The notes: generated from the sequence alone by a model not told the origin. Positions 50,000 through 63,033 are shown, numbered from the stretch's first letter. The stretch is 64,000 nucleotides of DNA from Epiperipatus broadwayi (GCA_028023455.1 JAQFVV010012497.1:1056001-1120000), one strand, 5' to 3'. Numbers and translations are program-made.

Positions 50000-52560
50000 T
50001 GGTATTTCTTTTGATGGCTTCTGAATTCTTATAACCAGTAGCTATGATCAAAGTTTGTCATCATTCATGTACAACAGAAACTGCTTCAGCAAAGTTTCCT
50101 CCAGGTAATATCCATATGCACAATTCTTTGCCAAGTCTCTTAAATCAGCACATTACATTCCTTTCCCTCATTTAATGTTTATTATGTAAATGAAGGCACA
50201 CTATGTGTTTAGAGAGTTCAGGGTTAGAACGATTGGTCAGTGCTTTGATTAAATCTGAAAAAGGTAAACAGTCCTGCGTCTTCAGGTTCACAAAGCCAGT
50301 TTGTAATCTTGATTTTTTTAGAACTGCTGAAAAGAAGTAATGTGACAACTTTAATAGCACCATCTTTAGTGTTATTAATTATAAAGTAGATTAGGCCACC
50401 TAGAAGAGTTATTAATGTGAAATTTTCCTGATTCTCAACTGTGCCATTGCCATACTATTTACGGACTAATGACTGAATATCCTTAAATTCATTTCATTAA
50501 AACTTTATAATGAAAGAATCAAATTCATCCATTAACTTACATCACATATAATAATCGCTGCTATTAATATGAAATTTTAATGCTGTAAGTTAATGAATTG
50601 GAATTATTTGTTCAGCCATCCAAGTCATTTATAAATACTAACACTGAAACTAAATTTGTTAACTAATCTATTCATTGCATTATTTAAAGTTCACAATTTG
50701 TAACTTTTACATTTTTCTATCTGAAAATAATCTTTCATTTGAAATACTTTATACTGATTTGTGCTCTCATTAATCATTTATGTATAATAATTTATGTATC
50801 AAAATTAAATGCTCATGCACTATGAACATCATAAACATTTTGAATTATCTGTTTTTAGATAGATTAGCAACTGAATCTATTATTTTGGTTGACAATTTAA
50901 ATTTTAGCTATCATTATTTGTCTGACAATATAATCTATTTTTTAAACTACTCCTTTTAAGTGCTTCACCCATGCAGACTAATTCCTGTTCCTTCCTACAG
51001 TCCTATGCCCTTTAACAGATCTCAAGTATTGAAGTAGATCTGTTATATTTAATCAGTAGTGTACTTAGAAAGATATTGACCCCTCTGACTTCCACAGATA
51101 GAGGGTGTCATTGATATGAGTTTTGTTGTTGTGTACAAAAAAGTATGTATTCAAAAAAGGATCAAATAAAATATTCATCTTAGATATTAAACACCTAGAT
51201 ATGGTTCATCACTGATAAGTTGAATTAGGAGTGCTAATATATTTTCTTTACTCTACTCCAGAGTCATCCATTATAAACTTGAGCAATAAATGATCATTCA
51301 GTAGTTATGTCTCATCTAATCTCATTAACCATTTAAATAATGGTGGTGCTGGGATAGAATGTTACACTTTAATTAAATTTTTCTCATGATACTAATTATA
51401 CATATTTTTAAACAAATGTCCATCAATCCACCTACTACAATCAATCAAGAATATCTTCTTGAATGGTTTGGTGTGGAAAGTGTATTTTCAAAATATAAAA
51501 AAATACTCCTTTAGCTATCTTTTCTAAGTGTACCCCACTGATGACTTGATATTTTTTAGCATTGTATTTAAGAATATTCTTTGGGCATGGAGTTTAAATA
51601 TCAATGTAATCGTAAAATTGCATATGTATTAACAAATAGTTCATTGTTTGTACTGAGAAACCCTCAGGCTCCTTTAGTTCTCTTTGATACCCTGATTAAG
51701 CTTTAGAAGTGAACTGCAATATAAATAGCAGTTTTCTAATGCAAATACTATCTCATTTACTTCATACATTGAAGAAGTCAGCATAATATCCTTGATAGAT
51801 TTTAGGATTATCATTCAGCACAAATAATTATTGGTATTAAAATTAGTTCTGTAGTATACAAGTCTTGTCTATAGTTTGAGGGTATGCATGCCTTGAGGAA
51901 TTTGTATCCTGTGTAAGAACTCAAGAATTGGCTTATATATTGATGATATTCTCATTCTATTTTTTTAATTCCTGTCTTGAAAACTAAAATAGACTATTCA
52001 ATCTTCTAAACCAACTTTATATTAGCCCATCTCCTACCCTACGATTTCTTTTTTTTTTTTTAATAAATTTCTTTATTTTTAAAGACAAAATTCAGTTTCA
52101 TGAATAACAAACTGATTATATCTAAATATTTTTTTTACTATCCTCATTTTAGGATCTGAATGATTGAGCCATGCTAAACTCAAAAAGTTAAATCATTTGT
52201 TCCGAATTTCTTTATAGCTATATTAAATCAAAAATTTGGTTTTAATACTCTTATTTGGTCTAGAAAATGCAACTATTGCATTATTTTAACAGGTGTACTT
52301 TTAACTAACTAGATCTGAATATTTATAAGAAGTATTAAAATAATACTAATTAAAAGTTAAACTTCAGTAGGTATTTATTAATGTAAAGATAAAGAGTACA
52401 CTTTAAGAATGGGGATTTTGTGTAGCTAGTAATCATTAATTATCCAAGTTTACGGTAAAATGAAGAATTTGTTGTTTTAAGCTAGGAGTTTGATGATTTG
52501 TTATTGTTAATATTACTTACCAATGGAATAAAGTTGCCTTCAATTAATTTAGATTGAAGA
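50000..52560. other. Intronic stretch without recognised features
   Basis: Moderately AT-rich. No splice-bounded exon, transposon domain or inverted repeat was recognised. Confidence 0.45.
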
Positions 52561-52569
52561 TCTTTTATT

Positions 52570-53140
52570 ACCTAGGGATCCGTCTGCAGTAGGTTTATAA
52601 ATAGTTCTTTTTTTTTTTACTAAGCATTAAATAATAATAATTTTAATATTTATAAGAGGAAAACATGTTTTAAATTTAATTCAAAATTTATGGGAAAAAA
52701 ATTCTGATTAATAACATTAATATCAAACCATTCTTTTCTCTACGAGCTTCTGTATATTCCTTTAATTGCAGTAAGCTTACAAGTAGGTTCGGTTTTTTTT
52801 AATCAGCTTTAAAAAAATTAATTATTTAATATTTAAAATAGCTTGGACCATCTACATAAAAGCAATCACCTGACATTTACCGTAGATAAATAACAGCATC
52901 TTTCGCAATTTTTTGTTCTATATTCCTCTTCTTTAGGGGGCCCCTATGCAATAGTTTAAATTGTTATAGGCTTACAAATAGATAAATTTCTTTTATTCAG
53001 ATTTAAAAATTTAAATACATAATTTTAAATTGTAATAGCTTAAACCGTCTATATAAAAACAATTTCATGAACTTGAATATTCATCTGGGACCTGCAGTAG
53101 ATAAATAACCACCTTTCATTGCAGTCTATATTCCAGTTTT
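52570..53140. repeat. Degenerate ~190-bp tandem repeats
   Basis: The segment 52755-52935 (…GTAAGCTTACAAGTAGG…AATAGCTTGGACCATCTACATAAAAGCAAT…GTAGATAAATAACAGCATCTTTCGCA…) is echoed at 52945-53130 (TAGGCTTACAAATAG…AATAGCTTAAACCGTCTATATAAAAACAAT…GTAGATAAATAACCACCTTTCATTGCA). A third, weaker unit may precede them near 52575. Confidence 0.65.
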
Positions 53141-53397
53141 TTAATTAATTAAAGTTTTGCATTAATACATATTACAATTCATTTCAAATTATCTTCATGG
53201 TCTTTACCTTGCACAACTCACTTCCATATCTTATAAATTAGGAGGAAGTGGTAATAACTCATAACAATCAAAAGCATATTTTTTGAATTTCATCACTTTT
53301 AAACATCGTGTTTATTTCTGACTACATGGCTGGAAGTTGATAAAATATTGCTAAAATAGAACATAAATTGATTTATTCATATTTATGCAAGTGTTTA

Positions 53398-53910
53398 AGC
53401 TGATTTGAATTTCACTTTAGTTTACAAGTAAAAAAGATGGTTGCTGAATATATTTTTTTCAACAGGTATAAGCCAGAAATTGATTTAAGAATAAGTTTTC
53501 AAGTACTAAGAATAAAGATTTTATAAGCATCTGGTAATCACAGGTTATTCAAATTTATGTTAGAGGGTAATGGAGCAGAGAACTGCTCATTTTATATTGT
53601 TTAGTTCGAGTTTATTGGTTTGTTTTTACTATTATCATTCTTAGCCACAAATATAAAGTGCCTTCAGTTAATGAAGAACTAAAAGTTCTAAAATATAATT
53701 TATAAAATTATATTCAGATCTATGTGATTGACTTGAGTTCAAAACCTTTAAGCTGATTTGAATTTTAGTTTGACAGATAAATGGAATTGTTTACTGGATG
53801 CCAAGCCTCATTGATAAAGACAAAACCAGACATAAGTCAGAATGAAAATTTTATTAAGAATAGGGATTATATATGTATTATGGTAATACTGATTATGTAA
53901 GTTTATAAAA
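53398..53910. repeat. Degenerate duplication with ~350-bp spacing
   Basis: AAGCTGATTTGAATTTCACT…ATAAGCCAGAA…AAGAATAAAGATTTTATA at 53398-53530 is echoed by AAGCTGATTTGAATTTTAGT…ATAAGTCAGAA…AAGAATAGGGATTATATA at 53748-53872. Both copies are diverged. Confidence 0.55.
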
Positions 53911-53925
53911 TAAGCAACTCTCCAT

Positions 53926-54180
53926 ACAATAGTGCCACTCAGTGCAAGCCAGAATAATCAATAGATGCAAGGTTTGTGCATAAAATCTCTATCTAGTGCC
54001 TACTCATCAATATCCCCAAACTAGTTTCTAGATTATGGCTTTCATCAGTGAGGATCCTTGGATCTGAGAGCACTGCACCTAGATCTTAGGATCTAATGCA
54101 ACATTCCAGCAGCCACCATTTATCTCTATTTAACTACAAAATTATGAGTCTAAAATTGAAAACATTTTTTTCAATCCAAA
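53926..54180. mobile_element. MITE-like element F1, copy 2 (truncated)
   Basis: Begins with the F1 terminus CAACTCTCCATACAATAGTG and runs colinear with the complement of 4062-3830 (shared blocks TAGTGCCTACTCATC, CATCAGTGAGGA, GGATCTGAGAGCACT, AACTACAAAATTATGAGTCT). It stops near GAAAACATTTTTTTC, lacking the second inverted terminus. Confidence 0.75.
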
Positions 54181-54297
54181 CTCATTAGCTTATATAGGTC
54201 TGAACTCAGTTGAGTACCCATACATTTTGGTGAGTTTGGTTCTTTAATAACCATAGCCACTACTATCCTATTAGGCAGGATAGGTATTAAACCACTA

Positions 54298-54582
54298 AAC
54301 ATCACATGATCAGTTTCTTATGCTTTCTCAAGCTGTTAAAATGGGCAAAACTCTCTATATAGTAGTGTCACTCAGTGCAAGCCAGAATAATCACTGATGA
54401 AAGCCACAAGCTAGAAACTAGTCTGGGTATATTGGATGAGTAGGCATTAGATAGGGATTTTATGCACAAACCTTCTTGCACCCATTGATTACTCTGGCTT
54501 GCACTGAGTGGTACTACTGTATGGAGAATTTTGCCTGTTTTAACAGCTTGAGCAAGTAAGAAATGATAATCATGTGATGTTT
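54298..54582. mobile_element. MITE-like element F1, copy 3 (internally deleted fold-back)
   Basis: The arms are long: AACATCACATGATCAGTTTC…CTCAAGCTGTTAAAATGGGC and AACTCTCTATATAGTAGTGT…AGCCAGAATAATCA on the left, with their complements to CATGTGATGTTT on the right. Between them remains only CTGATGA…GAAACTAGTCTGGG…TAGGCATTAGATAGGG plus the inner terminus. Its outer arms extend beyond the termini seen in copy 2, so the full element may be larger. Confidence 0.78.
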
Positions 54583-55339
54583 ATTTAAGTTTATGTTAGA
54601 TGGTATATATTAAGCTGGAAATTTGGTGATTAGTTGTTAATGTAATTATTTTATACAATAGGTGCTAAAGAGGGAAATTTAAAATATTATGCAAATGATA
54701 GATATAAAAAAATGTATTAATTACACCTTATTAATTATATCAAGTTTTGGAGTTAATAATCCAACATTTTACCATTACACATAATCTAGAAATTTATCCT
54801 ATAGTAGCTAATGAGAATTTATTACAGTTTACAGAAATAATTTATCAAAAAAAAATTAGGTTATGTTGTTATGAAAAAATTAAGCAGGTGTTGATTTATT
54901 ATAAATGAATGTAATTCTAAGATTCCCAGTTTGAAAACCAATATTCTAAAGCATTTGATTATTATTTAAAGTTTTCTTACATCAAATATAATATTGAGCT
55001 AGCATTCTTTCATGTTTGTTTATCAAGCAATTTATCTTCTCATTTTCTTCTAACTTTCAAATTCAATTTTTAAAGTCTCATTATTGCATAAATTTTAACA
55101 TTTTCCATTTTTACTAATTTATCCTTGGTCTTTTCCTGGTGTTTTTTGTTTAATTTTCTCAGAAGTGATTGCAGTTGACTTTTCATCAATATAGGATTAC
55201 GACAACTGAAGATTCATTAAGAAAAATAAACCCTGAAAACATTCTATAAGTAAATAATTGATTTGTTTTATTAAAACAATTAATTTACATAATTTTTTTA
55301 CTTCTGATAATCAGTAAATGTATATCTATATATTTTCAG

Positions 55340-55511
55340 AATTCAAACATAATTCATCCGAATATATTCATTTATTAATAGAAGTTATGAAAATTGCTCA
55401 TTCGGAGGCCTTCCAATATGTTTGTGATCCACATGTAAATGCAATCCCTATAGAAAGATTTCTGGATCCTCAGTATGGCTCTAATAAAAGAAAACTTATT
55501 CGGCCGAATAA
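55340..55511 (+). CDS. Gamma-glutamyltransferase (YwrD-like), internal exon (fourth in window)
   Basis: The acceptor is TATATATTTTCAG. Two bases complete the split codon from 48482, 56 codons follow, and two bases precede a GTAAGT donor at 55512. The peptide has SSEYIHLLIEVMKIAHSEAF followed by QYVCDP, the family's 'lH.liEa.k.Af.dR..y..DP' helix, then a linker (FLDPQYGSNKRKLIRPNK) leading toward the autoprocessing site. In known GGTs this region is the end of the large subunit and precedes the cleavage that creates the small subunit. The phase of 2 is compatible with the final exon. The flanking introns are 6,857 and 8,413 bp. Confidence 0.93.
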
Positions 55512-55514
55512 GTA

Positions 55515-57140
55515 AGTTACATATTTACAATCACATAATTTAGCATAAATTTATCAATTTTTTTGTAAGTTCATTAAATTTATATTTTTTAAAAATTTCA
55601 AATTAAAAAATATATTTATCCTGAACTTATAATATCATCATCAAAACATATATATATTAGAAAGTTTACAGCATAAAATATGTAAATGTATTGAGAATGA
55701 AGGTTTCTCTAACTGACATATAAATATCATTAAAACGTTAATATCTCATAGAAACTTGTATGTTAATCAGACAAAATGAATTCCACTTAATTCACAATCT
55801 AAGAAAGACAAGTTTAATTAATGATAACTGCAATATATATATATATATAATAAGCCCATAAATAAATTATAGCTATTAAATGTGCAGAAAATATAACTTA
55901 TGGAGGAACTGTTACATTTGGACTTAGTTACGCTGTGAATAAGCTTATATATGTATATACACATAGAGTTGAAAGAAATTCTGGTAAAATAAATTGGATT
56001 TTGGAGTATGTTGTTATAATAATTGTTCATTTAATTCTTCCAGCCTCTAAAAACAATGCCCAACTCTGCTGATTCTTTTTCTGATAACTATCATATTTTT
56101 TTCTGATTTTCAGTTATGGAAATCTTTACAAATCAGTCTTTTTCATCTCTTTTATAATAGTATCAAAAAATCCTCATATTTTTAATTTTTTTATATATAT
56201 GCTATTCACTGACTAATAAGCTCATCCTTTAGTGATCAATTAAAATAAAATAAACCCACATTGAATTGAGCTGATTTTAATAATTTAAATTTGATTAAAG
56301 CTCCTAAGAAACATCATTTCAAAATGATGCCTCATTTAGAACATTTAATTTAGTTTGTATTTTGAATTAAATGAAAAATTGAATTGCCCCCAATCCTTTT
56401 TTAATCCTACCATATGCTACCAATGTGAAAATTTAGTTTAAGTAAAGCCTAATATTTTTTGTTAGAACCTTGATATATATAGTCAGAATTGAATATATTT
56501 CATATTATTAAAAGAATCTCTACCTAAATGCTTTCATATATATTAAACTTTTCTGTATACTCTCATCATATACACTTCAATGCAATTTTTATATAATTCC
56601 TCCTTTATTTTCCTTACAGTTTCGACTATCCTGCAGTCTTCATCTGAGCTACAACATTTAAACATATAATTATTATTTTATATATATTTTTTACATTATT
56701 GTTCATAATTACATCTAATTTTACCCTTGCATCTTTTATTATTTTTACCTCTAATTTATCTATCATTCTACTTTCATACTTTTATATCATTATATATTTC
56801 TATTTCCTTTTCATTTCCATTATCTCAATCTTTTATTACTTTTTCTATTACTTCTTTATAATTCTTCTATATCTTTATATATATACTTTTATTAATAATT
56901 TCTAACTTATTTTTATTCCTATCTTTATTTTTACTTTTATTTATTCTACTTATCTTCTATTTAACTTGCACATTTTCATATGATTGCAACAGATTACTTT
57001 TTAAAAAAAATTAGCCTCTTTTTCATATATTCCTTTAATGTAACTCCCTCTATTATCAATTTCCTTAACTTTTTATCCTATTTTTTAAAAAATTGTTTTC
57101 ATATATATATATTCTTTTATATATACTGTTTATTATTAAT
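55515..57140. other. AT-rich intronic stretch without recognised features
   Basis: A low-complexity T-rich region at 56690-57130 gives long Phe/Ile/Tyr-rich chance frames on the plus strand. No domain or exon was found. Confidence 0.5.
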
Positions 57141-57760
57141 ATTGGTAGTTGCAAGTTATGCCCAATGTGGGTGCTTGGTGGTGTTTCTCTGCAAAAGCAT
57201 AGAAATAGGTCGTTTACACAGCCCAACTTACAACCTATAGAAGTTCTTCATATTAGCCATTAGCAGTCCTAGATGGCATTGCACACTGTGCTTTACGTTA
57301 CTATGGAAATAACACACTTCACAGATCGCTACTATAGGATGTGAGGGTGTATGGAATTCAACTGGCCATAAGGGTTTTTATGTGCATTGGAAATAACAAT
57401 CTTACACCTTACCTGATGTACATTACATACTAATAATTGTAGCCCATTGTGCATTTTCCTACACATCTTGGAAGGTGAAAACAATTGCAAAAGGATATGT
57501 TTGAGAACCATTTCACATAAGTCATGCGATGACATGTTTGCAGGAGAATAGCTACGAGATAATGAAATGGCTGTCATGTTGTTTTGGAAATCATGTTTTC
57601 TCAGACTAGTGCATGTATTGGACGATCTTTCGGATCATCAAAATCAATGGACATCCCCATGCACATTCCAACACTACACGCTGAAAGCTTGGTTTAATCA
57701 GACTAGTGCATATATTGGCCAATCCTTCAGATCAGCAAAACCATTGACACCCCGCTGAAA
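57140..57760. repeat. Unclassified, less AT-rich block with a 97-bp internal direct repeat
   Basis: TCAGACTAGTGCATGTATTG…GATCTTTCGGATCA at 57601-57645 recurs as TCAGACTAGTGCATATATTG…AATCCTTCAGATCA at 57698-57736. The whole 600-bp block stands out from its flanks by higher GC and more mixed sequence, as mobile-element sequence often does. No protein motif was recognised in the 60-80-codon frames on either strand. Confidence 0.4.
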
Positions 57761-57764
57761 TGTA

Positions 57765-60185
57765 TGTAATTAAAAATGTAATTTATAAAATAATGTTGGT
57801 TTGTAAATTTTTAAAAAACACTTTGAAAAATTGTCAAACAGAAAGCAAAAAATTATTGACCCGGTAACATTACATTATTTTTGCAAGCAACAATGCCATC
57901 AAGGGCCACATTGGACGTAAGTTACAACCTTAATATTTTTTACAAAAATGTTTTTACTTCCCATCTCTATTTAGATTTGGCTTAATCTTTTTAATTAATA
58001 AAGCTTCTTTTATTTTTCTATCCCTTCTTTTAATAATCATAGAACCATTATAACATGAATCTTTTTTAAAAAAAATATTAAATAAGAAATATTCATTCAC
58101 TATTTGAGATCATATTCTATGGCACATAGAAGATACTATAGATCATCAATAAATGCTAAAAATATCTATCTATTGAGTAAATTATATAATTGTTAGGATT
58201 TGAGTTTATAGAATATAATGTAATTTAATTCTTTTTTTAAAAAAGATAATCTTTGAATAGTTCAATTGTCTAAAATTACATATTTAATCAACATATAAAA
58301 TGTGATGTTTTTATAATCTAAAAATATTTTGTTTAATTCATCTTATATACTCATTTTAAGGCACTCATGGTATGACAATAATTCATCCACCAACCATACT
58401 CCCAGTTTGAACTCTAGCCAAGTAAAACTTGCCAGCTAACCAAACAATATTGGTTAATAAATGAGCATCTAGCTATTCTTACCTAGAGTAAAACAAGAAT
58501 GAAAAATCATTCAACTTCTTATTTGGGATTAGCAAATCTGGTGAACAATCTTATCTTTCGCTGTTCCTGTGACTCTTGGAGAAAGATTTGCATTACAGTT
58601 GGGCCATTTAAAACCTAATTTCCTCTTTCTCTATATTGTAAATAATATTAAATCTCTAATGATAAATAAGAATAATAAATCCTAAAAATAATTGCTAATG
58701 CAGCAACCTTGTTTTATGAATAGTAATATTGCCTTGTTGGATGAGCCAAATGTAAAAGAAACTATTCTAATAATAAAATGTATAAATGATAGTATAAAAT
58801 ATACTGTTCATCATGCTAGACAACTAATATCATGAATGGAACTATCAGTAAATGCCCTCAGATTAGGTAACCCAATATGTACTGAAAATATTATAACTTA
58901 CCAGTGCTAGTTGGCCTGCAAACTAAATGTATTACATACTTGGGCAACTACCTATGATAAATATAATTATGAGCCAAGTGGTTTTCTCCACTAATATATT
59001 ACATATTTAGACAATCTAAATATGTTGAATGAAAGGTCATACTCAGGCAATATAAAATATAAGTAAATAAATAAGTTGATCTCAAATGGTTTTATAGTAG
59101 TTCATATCTACATATACAATAGACTCATAAATTTATAGAGTGCTGAATCCATAGGCTTGGGGAAAAAAAATATTATAGTGAAGTAGCACCTGGAGTATAC
59201 TATAGAGTAAGATAAAATATTTCTATAATGGTTCATACAGTAGTAAATCAAAACACCTATTGTTAATAACAATATAAATTTTTTTAAAATAAACATCAAT
59301 TTATATGTGGTGGTTAAAAAAAAAATTATAACAGCAATTAACATCCTATAATGTGCATTTATAATTCATTTATAGTTCACCCTTGCTATAAATCCCTTTC
59401 GTTATTGAAGCAGCCATATTGAATATTTAAAAAATTAAGTTAACCCACAAATTTTATAATAATTTGTTTGTATTATTCAAAAATGACATAATATATAGTT
59501 TGAAACATAAAATGCCAAAGAATGTAATTAAGCTGAAATAAATATATCCATTGATATTCAAAGTAATAAAAAAAAAGAATAAAATTTTAATATTTCTAAA
59601 AATTTTCATATTATTTCATAAATTCTAAATTTACATGCATAAATCTGAAAACTATACTTTTGCTAATAAATTATTTGCATTCATCATTAAATTTCCAATA
59701 AATTGTTGTATAATAACACTTATCTAAGGTAATCCATCATTTGAACACTTCGTAAAGATATTAGTACCTTTCATTTTTCCTAGTAGCCCTTCAAAGTGTT
59801 TTTCCATACAGGAGTTTGCAATGAATATGTCATCCCTAATAACAAGTAGTTAATATTGATCAATAATTAGTATAATTTGAATATTATAATAAAGACCTTC
59901 AATAAAATTTGTAATTTATTAAAAATTACTACTAAAATAGTCACTATATACAAAATAAAATAAAATGTGAATGACATGCTAAATTCATTATAGAGTTAAA
60001 CTTGAGGTAGATAAGTTAGTGGTTTAGTCAGTGCAATGTAGTATTATTTATCCTATCTGTCAGCTTGTGGCAAACACTTCATCTTGTTAGGTAGAATTTA
60101 CCTAAAATATAAAATCAAGTGATTACTAATAAATGAGTTTACAATTAAAATAGTATTATAACCAAATGCAAATACAACTTACTGA
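57765..60185. other. Intronic stretch without recognised features
   Basis: AT-rich. The part just before the piggyBac remnant (59.7-60.19 kb) may hold its eroded 3' half, but no motif could be placed. Confidence 0.45.
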
Positions 60186-60189
60186 TTTG

Positions 60190-61040
60190 AGCTACTGATG
60201 AGCATCTACATAGAGATCTTGTTTGAAGTGGCATGCTATTTGACACTTCTGCAGAAGTGTTGTGATGTTTGAGATGTGTCACCTAGCATACTTTCACTGT
60301 GATAAATAACTTGAGTACCTAGACATTGGCCGGCATCTAAAGTTGTATCTTTACCTACATACAATGCCATATGGGACACATCCATTATGGCTATCTGCAC
60401 ACATCCATTTGAATCTTTGCTTTATATGTTTTGAGGGCTCATATTGCTTCATGCTACTATGACCAGTAAATTTAGTAATAGCTTCATCAATTGCCACCTC
60501 TCGATACATTTGATATGCAGCTTTGAAATTTGCATTACAGTAGTCTATAAAGTTTATATACTCTGTCAAAATTTTTACTTTTAGCATTTGGCATATTTTT
60601 ATTATTAGCAGACATTATAGAAAAAATTCTAAATTGGATCATAATATTTGCAAAATATGTTTGTCTTTGTCTCATATCAGAACTCCAGATATCATCTAAT
60701 TCATATACGGACATCTGGAGACAAGGCCCACTACCATGCCAAAAAATGTAGATAATTCACGATATAAATTTACACAATCGTGAGCTATTTTTAATAAAAT
60801 GATCAGATTTTGTGTTAGTGTCAATAATAATTTTTTCGTATATTTTTTTATCAAATAATAATTCAAAAAAAATATAAAATTGAATATTCACTAGTGAAAA
60901 GCTTGATACAATAATGTTCACTGGCAACACAGTCTGGTTGAGAAGATCAGTAAAATCTTGCTTTTTCCGATGTAAATTTTTGGGCAAACACAGTTCCATA
61001 AAAATGAAAAAAAGTGAGAGAAAGACAAAAAAATTCAAGT
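60190..61040 (-). pseudogene. piggyBac-type DDE transposase remnant
   Basis: Read leftward on the minus strand, the order is that of piggyBac transposases. FYIFFELLFDKKIYEKIIID followed by TN near 60870 matches '…lFfd..l...iv.eTN'; ELDDIWSSDMRQRQ near 60690 and FDRVYKLYRL near 60560 match the 'yWs.d…' and 'DRlyKirp' segments. REVAIDEAITKF near 60490 carries the first catalytic Asp, then GHSSMKQYEPSKHIKQRFKW ('fKGR.sfKQYmP.KPiK.G.K') and CADSHNGCVPY near 60385, which carries the second Asp ('cDs.tGY'). YVGKD…LDAGQCLG follows after a frameshift. At least two frameshifts and a stop near 60350 make it non-functional. The third catalytic block and the terminal repeats were not found. Confidence 0.83.
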
Positions 61041-61049
61041 TAGTTAATT

Positions 61050-62300
61050 ACAAAAATTATCATAAAATTGTCAATTTTTATTGTAGAAAAATAAAACTTA
61101 CATTTTCTGAAACTAGAAAAAAAGATGGAAATTAAGATGTAAAAAGCACATGTGCAGACCACATACATTTCCAGCAATTTTAAAGTGAGACCAGATATTG
61201 CAAATTTGAAAATTCAAAACCACAATATGCGAGTGCAGTGATGAAAAGATTTAATATAACTAAATGTGACATAAGTTTTATAATTAAAATTATCAATACA
61301 TATAGTCAAAAAGGGGTTAACTACAAATTTCATACAAGAAAATAAAATATACGGATAAATTTTAATATTATCAAAAAATATATAATAACTAATTAATATT
61401 TTTATAAAGTTATTTATAATTTTAAATTAAATTGTGCAAATAATGTATTCAAATTGATTTTTTATTTTATTATTATTAAGCTATCTAAATTGACAAACCA
61501 GACTGCAATTGTAATTAACACTATTAATTTTAGAAAAAAGATTTTATAAACATTTATATGTTACCATTATAATTTCTACTGTTGTTAATAAGTAAGATTT
61601 TCTCTAAGTATCTGTTAATATTACTACACATGAAACTTCAACTTTCTTATCTTGCACCATTTCCTTTGGTGTTTTCATACTAGCACACATATATGTAAAT
61701 TTCCATGGGAATTTTAATCACTGAATGTTGTAGTTATTTTCCTTTGTAGAATTTACAATAAACATTTTGCAGTCTTAAATTTAATGGTGGTCAGCACGTT
61801 TTGTTGTTAATCATTCCATTTAAATAATACATTAAATGAAGAGGGCACTATACTCTTTTCCTTTCTAGGCTTCCTACTCACAGTCCATTTTGTTTACTGC
61901 TAGTCCAAAACTTATTTATAAAATGAAGTAATGTTAAAATTACAAAACTTTTAAAGGAAAAAATGTTTTTTTCCTTATGAAAATCATTTGTCTCTATAAT
62001 AACATAAATAATAGTCTAGATTTTTAAACACTGGTTTTTTTAAACATGTGATTTCTTTCTTCCAATTTTAATAATGCATTGTTGTCATCTATAATTTAAC
62101 AAAATATTTATAAATGATTCATTTATTAAAAAACAAACATATTTTTATTAAACATTTGATTTTGAATTGTTCTCTTTATTTAGCAGTTTATAAACCATAG
62201 AAAATGACAAAATGAAGATGTGTGTATACCACAATATATGTGTATGTAATCCATATAAAAAGAATTAAAACTTCTTTTATGTTGTTATTTTTAAACAATA
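61050..62300. other. Intronic stretch without recognised features
   Basis: AT-rich sequence between the piggyBac remnant and the Penelope palindrome. No exon, domain or repeat was recognised. Confidence 0.5.
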
Positions 62301-62307
62301 AAAATTT

Positions 62308-63006
62308 ATTATAATAAGATATAATAAAATATCTATATATACAACAAAAAACATGAAAAAAAAAATAAAAATAAATTTTCAATAGAAAAGCTTTTTTCGA
62401 TACATACAATTTGTATCTTTTTCAATATGTCTGCTGACGATTACCGTTAAATACATATAGCGACATCTATTCATAATAAAACCAACTAAAACAATATCAA
62501 CATCATTATTTTACAAATATATACAATACAACATAAAAATTATATATATTCCTTCATTGAGTATAGGATATTCAAATATACTCAAAAACATATAAAATAT
62601 ATTAATATTGATATTTTACCTATCTATCTTTCCATTCATCTAATTTTAGCCAATTATTAGTCAAATTAATTGAACCTTTATAAATGTTCATGCAATTACT
62701 ACCATTATTTTTAATATAACTAGTTTCATATACGTTACGCTCTTCCGATCTTTCAAGTAATTTAGTGCAAATATATTTTTAGTACAATCTATTTTATGAC
62801 CATATTCCAAATAATGTATAAACAAAGCGGATTTATCATCTCTCCTATTTATTGCTGCGTTATGTTCTTTAGCTCTTATTTCTAATTGTTTACATGTATG
62901 TCCATAGTATACTCTTTTACAAATACCACATATAATTTTATAAACCATTCCCTTCTTATATTTTAAATTATCCATTATTTTATAGTTACCTATTAATTTA
63001 TCCAAA
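62308..63006 (-). mobile_element. Penelope-like element, left arm of a head-to-head palindrome
   Basis: This arm is the near-exact reverse complement of 63034-63726, with a handful of single-base differences and small indels. On the minus strand it encodes the same GIY-YIG endonuclease start (from 63005) as the right arm. At 62732-62751 about 22 bases found in the right arm (the complement of the CTTGAAAAATGTTAATAGGC region) are replaced by foreign sequence ending ACGCTCTTCCGATCT. This shifts the frame and ends the ORF early (62688). Confidence 0.88.
62737..62751 (+). other. 15-base match to Illumina adapter 3' end (probable contamination)
   Basis: ACGCTCTTCCGATCT is identical to the last 15 bases of the standard Illumina TruSeq/PE read-1 adapter (…GACGCTCTTCCGATCT). 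It lies exactly where this Penelope arm diverges from its otherwise near-identical partner arm. Confidence 0.9.
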
Positions 63007-63033
63007 TAAATATAGGTTGGGCAAATAGTAAAG

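Noticed and set aside
56699-57240. Hydrophobic plus-strand frames as membrane proteins
   Set aside because: Phe/Ile/Tyr richness follows directly from a T-rich low-complexity tract.
57332-57758. Frames of 81 (minus) and 63 (plus) codons as host genes
   Set aside because: They overlap each other, contain the 97-bp repeat and show no recognisable motif.
62430-62475. CTGACGA in the Penelope 3' region as a hammerhead core
   Set aside because: No GAAA box or plausible stems follow; fails the minimal consensus.
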